NCBI GenBank assembly: GCA_026214975.1
Contig: CM047808.1
Coordinates: 60,228,583 to 60,292,582 of the forward strand
Direction: 5' to 3'
Length of the DNA: 64,000 bases
Origin: Gentiana macrophylla
Taxonomy: Eukaryota > Streptophyta > Magnoliopsida > Gentianales > Gentianaceae
In this document: piece by piece, positions 45,671 to 57,606 of the stretch
How the letters are laid out: each line of letters begins with the position of its first letter
Position numbering within the stretch: position 1 is the stretch's first letter
Translations under genes and position numbers: made by a program
The notes under the pieces: model-generated
Databases searched by the model: none
Seen by the model: only the letters and a program-made list of their open reading frames with translations
Told to the model about the DNA's origin: nothing

Positions 45671-46281
45671 TAGATTTGCAAACTTTCACATAGCAATTCA
45701 TTTTCGTAACCAAAGATTATGTCATCAACATAATCTGCATCAAAGCCAGGTGTTGTCTCCTTCACTGATTCTGAATAATGTCTTATCAATGGTCCCTTTT
45801 GTAAAACCATTGTCCACCAAGAATTGAGATAGAGTCTCATACCAAGCTCTTGGTGCTTGTTTAAATCCATAAAGTGCTTTGTTGAGTCTATACACTTTAT
45901 CTTCTTGATCGTTAACTTCAAATCCAGGAGGTTGCTGAACATACACTTCCTCCTCTAGAATGCCATTCAAAAATGCACTTTTGACATCCAATTGATATAC
46001 CTTGAAGTTTTTATATGCAGCATGTGCCAAGATAATCTAATAGCTTCCAATCTTGCAACAGGTGCATAAGTTTCATCAAAATCTATTCCTTCAGCTTGAG
46101 AATAGCCTTTTGCAACTAGTCTGGCCTTATTCCTTACAATGGTACCAGATTCGTCAAGTTTGTTTCTGTATACCCATTTTGTGCCAATGATATTTGCATG
46201 ACTAGGCCTTTCAACTAGTGTCCAAACTTGATTTCTTTCAAATTCATTTAATTCTTCTTCCATAGCAATTATCCAACTCAC
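45671..46281 (-). pseudogene. pol: Element B reverse transcriptase
   Basis: Frame 46281-45967 has [46 protein letters not shown] and [10 protein letters not shown], then a frameshift at about 46030. Frame 46030-45740 goes on with [40 protein letters not shown] and [12 protein letters not shown]. Frame 45942-45670 holds the catalytic YVDD (45721-45732). Two frameshifts are the only clear damage. The enzyme copies the element RNA into DNA inside the particle. Confidence 0.92.
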
Positions 46282-46348
46282 GGATCAAATTGCTTCTTCA
46301 ACAACTTTAGGTTCAACATGAGATAGAAAACAAGTAAACATTGCTTCT

Positions 46349-47701
46349 CTATTGTCTTCTAGTCCTTACACCTTGCTGAATGTTGCCAATAACTTGTTCA
46401 GCAGGGTGATCTTTTAACCATTGTGGATTCTGGTTAACTTGATTCTCAGGAACCTCATCTTCAGTAGGGTCTGCTGTATCTTCAACAGGGGGTTCAGCAG
46501 ATCCTTGAACTGCTTTAGTTGTTGTATCTGTAGAGTTCCCAGTAGGGTGTTCAGCAGGGGCAGGGTCAGAAACTTTTAAGTCGTTGAAAACTTCAACACA
46601 TTCTGGATCAGTGACTTGTTGATTGTCAGCAGGTTCTGAATCTTCTCCTTCCATTCCAGTGAACTTGGGTTCATCAAACACAACATGGATAGTTTCTTCA
46701 TGTTTTAGTGTCCTTTTATTCAGTACCCTGAATGCCTTGCTGACAGAAGAGTATCCCAAGAAAATTCCTTCATCTGACTTGGGTTGAAAGGTCTTCAATT
46801 GCTCCTTATGATTCAAGATAAAACATTTGCTTCCAAATGGATGGAAATAAGATATATTAGGTATCCTTCCATTCCAAATTTCATAAGGTGTCTTCAACAG
46901 CTTCTTGTTCACTGATGTTCTATTTTGTGTATTGCATGTTGTGCTAACTTCTTCAGCCCATTACCTTTCAGGTAGCAATGCCTCACAAATCATAGTCCTT
47001 CCTGCTTCTTTCAGAGTCCTGTTTCTTCTCTCAGCAACCCCATTTTGCTGAGGTGTACCAACATCAGCAAGTTGGTGCAGTACACCATTCTGTTCACAGT
47101 ATTCTCTTATAACTTTGTTGAGAATCTCAGTACCCTTGTCTGATCTGATCTTCACTACTGTGAAACTTTTCTCATTTTGTAATCTTTTCAAAAGATCATG
47201 CATCTTCTTGAGTGTTTCACTTTTCTAGTTCATAAATATCACCCAGGTGTACCTAGAATAATCATCCACAACAACTAAGGTGTATTTCTTTCCTGTAATA
47301 CTTGTTGGAGTAATAGGTCCAAATAAATCCATGTGCATCAGCTCCAGCACTCTCTTAGTTGATAGCTTTGTTTTTTACTTGAAGCTTGATTTTATTTGTT
47401 TACCTTGCTGACAGGCATCACAAATAGCATCCTTCTTGAATGTAATCTCAGGCAATCCAATTACCATTTTCTTCTTTACAAGTTGATTGATATCATCAAA
47501 ATTTAGATGATTCAACTTTTTGTGCCATAACCAATTGAGTTCGACTTGGTATGCACAATCAGGACGAGTGCTCGAGGCTGCAGAGACCAATCCACAACAT
47601 ACATGTTCGTTGTCTTCTACCAGCCAATACAACTTGATCACCTCTTTCACTAATGACAATACAATTGTTTTTGTCAAAAGTGACCTTGTATCCCATGTCA
47701 C
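46349..47701 (-). pseudogene. pol: Element B integrase and C-terminal linker
   Basis: Frame 47701-47375 has the zinc finger (WLWHKKLNHLNF; CDACQQGKQ). The core follows: MDLFGP, VVVDDYSRYTWV with the first Asp, IRSDKGTEILN with the second, and TPQQNGVAERRNRTLKE with the third acidic residue, all present. A stop (about 47226) lies in FMN-KSE and another at about 46962. Frame 46912-46349 has KTPYEIWNGRIPNISYFHPF, FLGYSSVSKAFRVLN and an acidic linker. Catalytic residues are intact, unlike in A. Confidence 0.92.
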
Positions 47702-47950
47702 AAAATTGTCCAGTGCTCAGCAAGTTGTAGTCCAGTCCTTCCACATATGCAACATTCTTGATTGTAAATCCATTCCTTACAAGTGTTCCCTATCCTTTTG
47801 TATATCCAGGTGTGTTTTTGTTGCCAAAATTCACCCTTGGACCATCCTTTGTCACAAAGTTTGGCAAACAGTGCTTATTCTTTGTCATGTGTCTGGAACA
47901 TCCACTGTCAAAGTACCAAACACCCTACAAAACAAAGTTAATGCTTTTTA
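47702..47950 (-). pseudogene. pol: Element B protease domain
   Basis: The minus strand codes GVWYFDSGCSRHMTKNK (about 47930-47880), GPRVNFGNKN, and after one stop near 47790 NGFTIKNVAYVEGLDYN and QFCDMGYKVTFDK. The DSGCSRHM motif is intact, so the active site is kept. Confidence 0.88.
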
Positions 47951-49831
47951 GGTAACCAAACCTGTTTGGGCCCATAATGGTCAGTGGTAAGCATGACACC
48001 TGGGATGTTTCCATAAGGTCTTCTCCTAAAAGTGTCATACTTTGGTTCATACATGTATTCTACACATCCATAAGTTCTAATAGTTGGTTGTGTAGGATTC
48101 ACATATGTTTTCTGGCCTTTTGGTTTATAATGCTGTTTGAAGTAATACTTGTTGTTAAAAGCATTAGCATAACCATTGGATTGCTGTCTGTTAGGAACAG
48201 CCCTGTAGTATGGAGTCTGCTGAGGTCCCTGCTGAGGTCTTGTATAAGTCCTCTTCTAAGCCCTCTACTGATTCCATTGCATAGGTTTTACCCTAGCAGC
48301 ATGGTTATACTTGCTGTTTCTAGCATTAGATGTTGTAATATTCCAATCATCATCAGTAGGGAACAAGATGGTTCAGCAGATTCAGAAGATACTGGATGTT
48401 CACCAGGCTTATACTGATTCTGTCCAACATTTTTTTCCTTACCTTTGAGAACCCTTAATTCAGCATTCAATCTTTCAACTTCTACTTGAAGAGCTTCATT
48501 TTCAGCCTTCACAATCTCATATCCAGATTGTATTTTCCTTAGTTGATTAAGGATGGCATCCAAAGCTTCTTCATTGTAAGAGTTTCTAGGGTTTGAACCA
48601 CAGGTTGATTCACAGTCACTTTCAAAAGTAGAGTGTTAATTGATCTGAGATTGTATACCTCCTCTGTTTCATCCATATTAGCCATTAATGCATAGTCTTC
48701 CATATCAAGATCCAATGTCGTGTCATCTCGATTCATTTCCTTTCGATTCCACTTCATACCTCGATTCATCTTCAAGAAGCATAGCCTTCTTGCCATATCT
48801 TCTTTGTTGGCTGTTGGTCTTCAGTAGGTCTGGACAATCAGGTCTGAAATGTCCAGGCTTTTTGCAGTTGAAGCACAGATAATCAGGTTCCTTACTTTGT
48901 TTTAACTCAGGACAATCAGGTTTGAAGTGTCTTGGTTTCTTGCATTGAAAGCATAGATAATCATTGTCTTTCTTTGATTCTTCTTTCTTCTTTTCAGTGA
49001 ATTTCTTGTTGAAATTCCTTGGAGAACCCTTTCCACCTTTCATCATCCTAATTTTCTTGCTCAGTAGTGCAATCTGCTCTTGCATCTCATCCAGCAAGTC
49101 ATCTTGAGCTTCTGATCCTTCTTCTTGATGTGAAGCAGCCAGTGTTGTGGTTTTTGGCTCTTCCTTTTCAGTAGAAGGTGATAACTTCTTTTTGAATTCA
49201 TATGCTTTAAGATCTGAGAATAACTTGAATGCATCCTCTTCATGCAGTCTTCCCATTTCTTCTATAGCTGTTACCTTCATCTTCCATTAATTTGTAGCAG
49301 GTAGAGCTTCCAAGATTTTTGTGTTGATTTCCTCTTTTGTGTAAATAACACACAGCAGGGTGAGTTCATCCAGAATTGCATTGAACCTGGATTCCATTTG
49401 TTCAATTGTTTCATTGGGTTTCATCTCAAACTTTTGAAACTTCTTCTTTGCCACACTGATTTTATTCTTCTTGATTTCATCAGTGCCTTCACAGATCAAC
49501 TGTAACTTGTCCCAAGTTCTTTTGCAGTTTTGCAATCTTTTACTTTCATATACATGTTGCTATCAAGAGTTATGTATATAATATCAATAGCAATGTTGTT
49601 CAAATTTGCTCTCTTTCTGTCTTCAGCTGTCCATTCCTTTTTAGGCTTAGGAATGTACTGTGTCTCTTCACCCACTGTTATTCACTTGGTAATCTCCAGT
49701 GGTCCATCTGTCAGGACATCCATCATCTCATCATGAGTTGCAGCTAGATAAGCCTGCATACGACGTTTATATTCATCAAAACGATCCTGTGAACACATCA
49801 ACATTGTTCTAGCATACTGATTGTTATCCAT
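47951..49831 (-). pseudogene. gag: Element B gag with two zinc knuckles and linker
   Basis: Start at the minus-strand ATG 49831 (MDNNQYARTM). A stop lies near 49683 and a frameshift near 49520. Frame 49535-49287 has LQLICEGTDEIKKNK and MKPNETIEQMESRF, ending with a TAA; frame 49280-48723 goes on with the Glu/Lys linker and two knuckles, CFQCKKPRHFKPDC and CFNCKKPGHFRPDC, separated by 16 residues. Frame 48796-48539 and 48563-48288 hold an acidic stretch and a coiled coil with NEALQVEVERLNAELRVLK. A Gln/Tyr/Asn-rich linker leads to protease. A has only one knuckle. Confidence 0.9.
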
Positions 49832-49922
49832 GATGCAAGGCTTTGAAAATCAGTGACTTGAAAGAGTTTTCAAAGTAGTTTCACAAGCACAACAAGTACG
49901 ATTATTTTGCAAGCGTATAATC

Positions 49923-49935
49923 GCTCGATACCAAT
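49923..49935 (-). promoter_or_regulatory. Element B primer-binding site (altered)
   Basis: Minus strand ATTGGTATCGAGC after the LTR; the standard form is ATTGGTATCAGAGC, so CAGAG reads CGAG. Confidence 0.85.
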
Positions 49936-51645
49936 TTTGGACCCTTGAAAAGGCTTTGGTTAAGTTTAGAGGGGGTGAATAAACTTAACACTTCAAACTT
50001 TTTAGAGTTAACAAACTCAGCAACTTTAGCGACTGGCCGATACCTCGAGAGTTCATCGACACCTCAGTAGCCTCACGATACACGATGAGTCTCTCGATAG
50101 TTGAGTTTCTTTGAATTTGTGCAAATGGAATTATATAAAAAAAATTAAGCATTAATACTTGTTGTTAAATATGATACTAAGTATTAGATACTCAGTAGTG
50201 TATGTGTGTGAATTCAGTTGCTAGATTCAGTAGGGTGATGTGCTTGGTAAACTAAATGCAGAATATAAATGCAGAAAGTAAGTAGACAGATTTTATAGTG
50301 GTTCCAGGTGGTGTAATCCTGTCAGTCCACTCTTCTCCTGTGATGTTGGGGGTAATTCACTAGAGATCTTTGATGTAGCTGTTACTAAGATTCCTAAGTT
50401 GCTTGTCCTTCACCAATAACTATGGCTTCACAAACTGAACACTTGGAACATGTAGGATTGCTGCTCCAAAGTCTTCCACTAGTCCTTGAAGGGTAGGATT
50501 GCCTCTTCACCAGCTCCACCACAAACAACAGTCTTTCACACCTAACAGATGCTTCACTGTCCTCAGTAGGTTCTTGTAAAAGAAAGATTGAATCAAGTAA
50601 ATGATTCAGTTGCAGCAGCTTGATTAGGATCGGCGACACTTGCAGTCTTCAAGTGTGTAAACTTGATGTAGCTTGAATCTGATTAGACTTTAAGATTTTC
50701 TCTCTGGATCGGTAGCTTTAAGCTCATGAAGTTCAAAGCAGGTGTTCTTGCAATTGTAATTATCCCTATATATTTTCTCTTAAAGCTCATCAATTTTCAT
50801 CATCTTTCTCTAAGTTGAAAGTCCTCTATTTATAGGTAGGAGTGCATGTGACTTCTATTTGAAATTCAAATATAACCGTTCCTGGTTTTTGTCCCATTTG
50901 ACTTGCTTTCATCACTATTCATAGGATCGACATCTTTATCGAGAATCCTTTTTGATGTAATGCGATCATCCACCCTTTGACTTGTAACCATTGGATAAAG
51001 TTCTGAATCATCCCAACGTCATTTTAATCTCAGCCATTGATTTGTTTGATAAATTAGAGGTAGTTGGCTGTCCTTATCCATGTAATCTTCCAATGTAATC
51101 TTGAATTAACCGAGGTATGTATATCAGCAGGTTCATCAGTCTGTTGAGATACATATCATCATTGGACTATAATTTCTTTGTGTTTAAAACACAATGCAGC
51201 AGACTTCTTTTATCTAACTTTTAATTGTGAAGTCAGATTACACCTTTTTGCAAATAACTAAGTTCCAATCACCATCCAACTTAAGGAACTTAGACCTTCT
51301 ACACAAGGTCTATGTAATCAGTTTAGGTCATCACAGACTTGCCTAAATTCTGATTCAATATCCTTGACGTCAATTACTAAGTTTGATCCCTTAGCCTTCA
51401 TTAATTGAGTTTGAGCCATTAGCCTTGGTCTTCAAGAGTTCTGAGACTAGTCAATCGACCTATCTACCCTATCGACTAGACCGATCTGGCGATATGAATC
51501 GGTGACCATTCTGATGCTTGTTTGATCAAACCTAATCAAAGATCAAACTTTAATAAGCCTATACATTTGATCTAGACATCTTTTTGTCTTTGCTCTATAA
51601 CAGTTAGTTTGGCACTCATCACTAAAACTTAAAATAAGTCCAACA
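49936..51645 (-). repeat. Element B 5' LTR
   Basis: 1710 bp, matches 15002-16716. The inner end is altered (TTTGGACCC in place of TGTTGGTCCC). Minus-strand TATA box at 50827-50834. Outer end AAGTCCAACA, then TSD GCAAC. Confidence 0.94.
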
Positions 51646-52341
51646 GCAACACCATTCGGAACTAACATCAGATTAGATGAAGGCAAAGATGGCAAGGATG
51701 TGGATCAAACTGTCTACAGAAGAATGATTGGTAGTCTATTGTATCTTTCAGCAAGTAGACCAGACATATCCATTGTAGTTGGTGTTTGTGCTAGATTTCA
51801 GACAGGACCTAAAGAAAGTCATCTCATAGTTGTAAAAAGAACCTTGAAGTATTTGAAGGAGTAGGGATTTGGTACTCAAAGGAAGGAGAATTGAAATTGA
51901 TATCTTACTCAGACTCAGACTATGCCAGATGCAAGGTGGATAGGAAGAGTAAGAAATAGACTTGTGTCTTGGTTCAACAAGAAGCAAAACTCTATTTCAA
52001 CATCAACAGCTGAAGCTGAGTACATAGCAGCTGTAAGCTGTCGTGCTCAAGTTTTATGGATCAGACAACAGTTAAGAGATTATGGAATAGAAGAAGGACT
52101 GATTCCTATAACGTGTGACAATACAAGTGCAATAGCTATAACTGAGAATCAAGTTTTGCACTCAAAAACTAAGCACATTGATGTGAGACATCAGTTTATA
52201 AGGGATCACGTGGAAAAAAAGGACGTTACATTTCTCTATGTCCCAACTAAAGATCAGCTGGCTGACATCTTTACCAAACCACTGGACAGAAAAAGGTTTG
52301 CTAAACTAAGAACTGAATTGGGAATTATCAAAGTCAGATAA
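51646..52341 (+). pseudogene. pol: Element A RNase H and end of pol
   Basis: This continues the RT interrupted at 15001. In one frame it codes GTNIRLDEGKDGKDVDQTVY, RRMIGSLLYLSASRPDIS and GVCARFQTGPKESHL; a short deletion and stop near 51862 follow. Frame 51922-52341 has LVSWFNKKQNSISTSTAEAE, YIAAVSCRAQVLWIRQQLRD, CDNTSAIAIT, RDHVEKKDVTFLYVPTKDQL and ADIFTKPLDRKRF, and stops at 52339. The second half of the domain is intact; the N-terminal DSDYA motif is shifted. Confidence 0.92.
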
Positions 52342-52817
52342 GTCAATTCAAGCTTAGAGATTCGTCAAGGGGATTGATCTTTGTCATACTGGGTGCGCTC
52401 ACTTGACAGATCAGACATTGACATCAACGATCTCAAACTGACCTAGTGAACTGAAGATTTGACAAAACTGAACTAAATGCGAACTGATCTCAGTTAGTTT
52501 TTATCCAGTCAAACAAAGTCAAAAGTCGAAAGGATAAAACCAACAATAGTTACATCGCATTTAATTACTGCCGTTCTTGTCAGAATTTGTTGCGTGTATA
52601 CCCCCCAAAAAAGTCAGATCATGGGAATAGTACATGCATCGGTTACACAAAATACTTGATGGTATTTGAAAAGTTGGTACAAAAATATTCAAAGGTTCAA
52701 AAACGTCAGCCTCCCCACCTCTATATATCTTCTCATTTTCATATCTTCTCAATACTCTTTCAAAAATTCAAAAATTATATATAAATTTTTATCCATAAAA
52801 AGCCAAGAAATTTTTTT
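52342..52817 (+). other. Element A spacer between pol and extra ORF
   Basis: 475 bases without coding similarity. It starts with a block shared with the spacer of B. A short ORF here (52587-52784) has no signature. Confidence 0.7.
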
Positions 52818-55367
52818 ATGGCTGCCTCTAAACATACCCAAGAGGAAAGGTTAATCACCAAACCAGATTCTTTTACCTGTAAAGAATTTGAAGCAACATG
52901 CTACAATACTCTTCTCTCTAGTTTTATATCTGAAAAGAGTGGGAGATTACAAGGTTTGGGAAACCTTTTGGAAGCTCAATTGCAAAAATACTTCGACTGG
53001 GAAGTTTACTGCAATTCTGGGAAAACATGAAGATGCTGAAGAATTCACTCTTAACAAGAGTTCTTGGTCAAAATATTTTTGTCAATGAGGAAATAATTTT
53101 GCAGTTATTTCATTTCAAGGACCATCTAGTGAAATCAATTGATTTAACCTGTTTGCCGCTCAAGCGTGAAGCATTTCTGAAGCAGATTTCAGCTAGAGAA
53201 CAACCAGCCGCAGTTGATACGGAACTTACCGCCCTCAAACCTGAATTTGCTTTACTCAACCGGTGGATCAGCAAGCACGTCGTCGGACAACACAAAGGGT
53301 TAAGCCAGTTAATTGGAGATGGGATACACCTAATGAATGTCATATAGGATGGTCTCGAGTTCAACTGGGCAGGCTATATTTTCAACCAGATCAAAAAGAA
53401 ACACATGGCTGAATTAGCATGTGCTACCAACACCAAAGATGAAGGAAGACAGTTGGTTGGCTGATTTTGGTTAAGAAAATCACTCAATTTAGTGATTCGT
53501 TATTATTTGGAAAGACTCAACAATGGGAAGAAACATGGACAAACTTCTACTGCATCTACAACCACTGAGAAAATTGCAGCAGTTGTAAGCCCAATGAAGA
53601 AGACTTCCCAACCTGAAGCCAATAAGAAGACTGTGTCTCAGCAGATCGCTCAGCAGCAAGGAATTAAAAGCAAAGCTGAAACACGAGGAGAAAAGTCAGT
53701 TGGAAGATGTTTGTTCCCAGGCACCTCAAGTCATTTAGCACCAACTGAGGGGGAACATCAGCAGAAAACTGAAGTCAGACGGAAAGCCAACATGGCTACT
53801 GAAATTTTTTCTCACTTACAAAAGAAGATAACAGAGAAACAAGTTTCTGCTATGGACATCAGTCAAGAGCAACAGTAATCTCAGCAATAGTCAATTCAGC
53901 AACAACTAGTTCCACAATCAGTATCAGCTTATACTTTTGATGCTGAAAGAATTATCAACTGATGAAGTTAAAGCTCATGACTGAATACTCTCATGAAGCT
54001 ATCAAGGATACGTTACAAACTGAAGAAAAGCTATTGTTGGAGAAACTTGAAGTTAATGACTTATATGCCTTATTACCGATGGATGAGTTTCTCACCAATT
54101 GCTATAAGAGATTCCATGAAGTAGCTCAGAGAAAAGAATCAGTTACATCATTATTGCCCAAGGATGCTTCAAAGAAGAAAGATGATGATAAAGATTATGA
54201 TTCAAGAAAAGAAGCAGAAAAGAGTACAGTCTTGCAACCAGAAGCACAATCTGAAAATCAAACTAGGCAAACTGTTACTCAGCCAGAAGAGTTGCCAGTT
54301 GGAAATCAGACAACTGACAATAAGGAAGAAGAAGCCAAAGCTGATGATAATCAGCAACTGATGGTAATTGAAGACAATACTCAGTCTGTAGTTCAGGATG
54401 ATGAAGATCCAATGGAAAAGCTAACAGTAGAAGAATTGAGCAAAGTCCAAGAAAGTTTGAAGATTATGCTCAACCAAAAGAAAGATTTCAATGGCCTTCT
54501 GTCACATATTTCCGGATACGAATATAGAAAGAAGACTGATGTTTCAGTACATACCAAGTTGGATGTAATCAAGAAATGAACTTCAAACTCAGTTTCTGAA
54601 ATTCTCAGTCTGAAAGAGAAATTTCAGATCACAACAGAAGTGGATCGCAAGATTCAAGCGAAGGCAGAATGGAATTTAAATCAGCAAATCTATGATTTAG
54701 AAACTCAGTTCCATGAAGTACTTACTTCTAGAAAGATATTTCAACAGATCAAAAGGCAACCCAACAGTTGATCAATCAATTGTATGATGCCAAAAATGGG
54801 GAAGTGGAGGAAGACAAGCTAAAGTTATATGAAGAAAAATGGAAGCTTGAAGCTGAGGTGACAGAACTGAAGAAATACAAATCAGCAACAGATCCTTACG
54901 TCAGGGATGTAAAAGAACTATCTAAAGAACTGCTCATTGCCAAGTACAGTCAACCTGGAGAAAGAAGAGCTACTCTGACAATGGATCTATGGATGAAGTT
55001 CTCCGTTGACTATAACCATGACAAAACAAAGTACAGGCATAAGACTTATGAAGAATCACTCAATTACTCTTTGTCAGATGTATTTCACAATCAGAAGATG
55101 GAACACCACAAGAAGACAAAGAGGATTGAAGAAAGACTTCAAATCAAAGATAAGACTGAACAGATGAAGGCTGATATCTCAGAATTTGAAGACTACTACA
55201 AGGATGAAAGACATCTTTTTAAGTTAGCTCTATGGAGAAAGTGGAAACTTACAAGCCAAGTGGATTATCTCAGAACATTCCACAAGGAAGATACAAAGAT
55301 TGAAGAAGAATATCGTCTTCACGATAAGGAACAGAAGTTTACCAAAGTTACACAAAGAAATGCTTAG
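52818..55367 (+). pseudogene. Element A extra ORF (SIRE-type, coiled-coil)
   Basis: It starts with MAASKHTQEERLITKPDSF; a frameshift near 53020 moves to frame 53027-53347, with FKDHLVKSIDLTCLPLKREA and SQLIGDGIHLMNVI. A stop then precedes LEFNWAGYIFNQIKKK, the motif shared with B and C. Frame 53492-53878 is Lys/Gln/Thr-rich with SQQIAQQQG. Frame 53962-54579 is acidic, with DEDPMEKLTVEELSKVQESL. Frame 54768-55367 is a long charged coiled coil with EDKLKLYEEKWKLEAEVTEL, and stops at 55365. At least five breaks. No signal peptide or membrane anchor is seen, so the old env-like label has no support here. Function unknown. Confidence 0.83.
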
Positions 55368-55502
55368 ATCTTAATTCAATTATTATCAACTGTGTAACTA
55401 TTCCAGTTTTTGCAAACTTAATGAAATCCAGTTTCCAGTTTTACTTTGCTTTGCATTGTTTTTATCTTTAAACTTTTCTTTAAGGAGGGTTTTGGCATCA
55501 TC
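55368..55502 (+). other. Element A 3' untranslated region
   Basis: Short AT-rich stretch between extra ORF and polypurine tract; it includes the left arm CATCATCAAA (55496-55505) of the stem around the tract. Confidence 0.65.
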
Positions 55503-55516
55503 AAAAAGGGGGAAAT
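55503..55516 (+). promoter_or_regulatory. Element A polypurine tract within a stem-loop
   Basis: AAAAAGGGGGAAAT directly precedes the LTR (TGTTGGG at 55517). The arms CATCATCAAA (55496-55505) and TTTGATGATG (55537-55546) are perfectly complementary and enclose tract and LTR start in a 31-base loop. Confidence 0.9.
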
Positions 55517-57294
55517 TGTTGGGAATAAAATTTTAGTTTGATGATGATTCATCTTATTTAGTTACTTGTTTGTTTACACCTCATTGATGAAGTGATGAAA
55601 CTAGCTATTATAGTGAAGAGCTAAAAGATGTCTAGAACTGAATGTGTAAGTTTTACTAGAGTCTGATAATTGTATAGGTTATATCAGAAAAGCACTGTAA
55701 AAGTTAGATTTTCATAGATCTGAAAACTGGAAATCATCTAGAAAACTGGAACATGATACAAAATTGAAAGATGTACATCTAAACACTGAAGTCGTACTCA
55801 GAACTGAAGAAGGTATGTTCGAGGGACACAGACTCGGTTGACTTATCTCTGAGTCAAGGCCGAGGGTACAAACTCAAGATCTCAAGAAGGCGAGGACATG
55901 CACTCGATTGTAGAAGATCAAGATCCGAGGTTTTGACTCGATTATGAAGACTTAAGCCAAGACAGTAAAGTTAGAATTCAGGTAAGTCTGTGATGGCCTG
56001 AACTCACTTTATGGATCTTGAAGAAGACCTAAGAATCATAAGGACAATGATATCTTAGATGATTTGTTTAAGGAATGGTGTAATCTGATTAAGCCATATA
56101 AAATCAGATAAATAGAGTACTACATTTTGAAGAAAAGTAAAAACTCAGTTAATGCTCTAAGTTAGTTAACAAACTGAAAACTGACATACTCAGTATAAAC
56201 TGGACAGGATACTCAGTTCTATCGTCAGCCATCCAAGCAACTGAAAGGACATTCGAACGTTATGAAACAAGGATTTTTATTGGATGAAGAACTGACATGT
56301 CAGAACGGTCACTGAAACCTGACATCTGAAAATATGGACGTTGATGCAATTCAAATTGAAGCAAGATGAACGGTTGACCTCACACTATAAATAGAGGACT
56401 TGGCATCAAGAATCAAACACCGAATTAACAAGATTACAAGCGTTATTATGCTCAAGTCTAGTTCATCTAAATTGTTATTTGCGCTCAACAAGATCATATC
56501 TAGATTTCTTCAAGTGTTCAAGCTACATCGATCATATCCAGATTTTGGCACTTAGAAGAACCATAAGCAAGAATCAATTTATTGATTCTCAACCCAGCAT
56601 TGATTCTTAATCAATGGTTTAGATTGTGAAGCAATCCAGTCAAGGATCTGCCAAGGAGAGTTGGGTCATTTGCAGTCGGGTAGACTGCGTTTGTGGTGGT
56701 AGCTGGTGAAGAGGAAATACCACCCTCCAAGGACCAGTGGTTCAAGCATTTGAAGAGCAGCAATCCAACCTGTTATTTGATTGTTTAGATAGTGACACCA
56801 GGGATTAGTCAAGGACTATCGTTTAGGACTCTTTGTAACAGCGTACCTCAAAGAGTTCTAGTGGAATGTTCCTCCTACATCACAGGGGAAGAGAGGACTG
56901 ACAATATTACACCACCTGTAACCACTATAATTCTTGCTCTACTTACTTTATGCATTTAAATTCAGTCATTTACTTATACAGCATTTATTTTTGTTTATAC
57001 CTGATTGTTATACATACTCACAGTTCACAAACTGACATTCACCAGAATTCTGTTTTGCATACTTAGCTTTTTCTTAAAGATACAACAAGATCCAGATAAA
57101 GGCTTAAACTTAAATCCACTGCCGGTTGACTCAGTTTTGTTATAAGTCAGTTTGACTTAGACTCAGCTTAGTCAGCTCAACTCCACACAAGTTAAAACTG
57201 AACCTTAATTGTTATAATTTAGTTTTTGGTGACAAGTTTATTTACCCCCATCCCCCCTCTCTAAACCTGTGTCAGCCTTTCCAAGGGATCGACA
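55517..57294 (+). repeat. Element A 3' LTR
   Basis: 1778 bp, matching 175-1956. TATA box TATAAATA at 56386-56393. The terminus reads GGGATCGACA in place of GGGACCAACA. TSD CACCT follows. Confidence 0.95.
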
Positions 57295-57299
57295 CACCT

Positions 57300-57606
57300 A
57301 TTATAAATAATTGAGTTTTATCACTTTAAATAATTCATAGACTTACCCATGGTCATCACCGACTTCCTTGGTTGTCAGTCAGTCTATAGGTCTTCACTTC
57401 ACTGTGATGGTCTCTTGACTATTTTCACTCTCCTGGTCTTCTGTCTTTACTAAACTGGCATACCAGACTAGTACAATGCTTGTCTAACTGAACTTATACA
57501 ACATGTCAGACTTCTATGTAAAACCTATACGTTCAATTCTAACTTATTTCAAGCTTGTTTTAACAGCTAGCATGGCCATCATCAAAACTATAAAATGTTC
57601 CTAACA
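57300..57606 (-). repeat. Right part of the Copia/SIRE LTR copy F
   Basis: It matches 60549-60855 of G and ends TTCCTAACA at 57606. No polypurine tract follows, so this is an outer LTR end: either the 5' LTR of a minus-strand element that extends left of the window, or a solo LTR. It joins 1-174 if A is removed. Confidence 0.9.

Larger units (their letters stand above)
15002..51645 (-). mobile_element. Element B: Copia/SIRE-type retrotransposon, minus strand, carrying C and D
   Basis: The LTRs are 15002-16716 and 49936-51645 (1715 and 1710 bp), with TSD GCAAC at 14997-15001 and 51646-51650. In minus order: primer site, gag with two zinc knuckles, protease, integrase, RT, RNase H, spacer (with solo LTR D), long extra ORF (split by C), polypurine tract, LTR. 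Without D and C, B is about 13.2 kb. Its LTR ends resemble those of A but the two families are distinct. Confidence 0.95.
175..57294 (+). mobile_element. Element A: Copia-superfamily SIRE/Maximus-type LTR retrotransposon, carrying nested insertions
   Basis: Two LTRs of about 1.78 kb (175-1956 and 55517-57294) bound the element, and CACCT flanks it on both sides. A tRNA-iMet primer site follows the left LTR and a polypurine tract precedes the right LTR. Between them, in + order, are gag, zinc knuckle, protease, integrase, RT, RNase H and an extra coiled-coil ORF; integrase before RT is the Copia order, and the extra ORF is typical of SIRE/Maximus. The element is split by Z (2591-10989) and B (15002-51645). 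Without these and their contents A is about 12 kb, a normal SIRE size. All coding parts carry stops or frameshifts, so it is not autonomous. Confidence 0.95.

Noticed and set aside
52818..55367. Envelope protein
   Set aside because: No signal peptide, no hydrophobic fusion or anchor segment; composition is charged coiled coil. The env-like label is historical.
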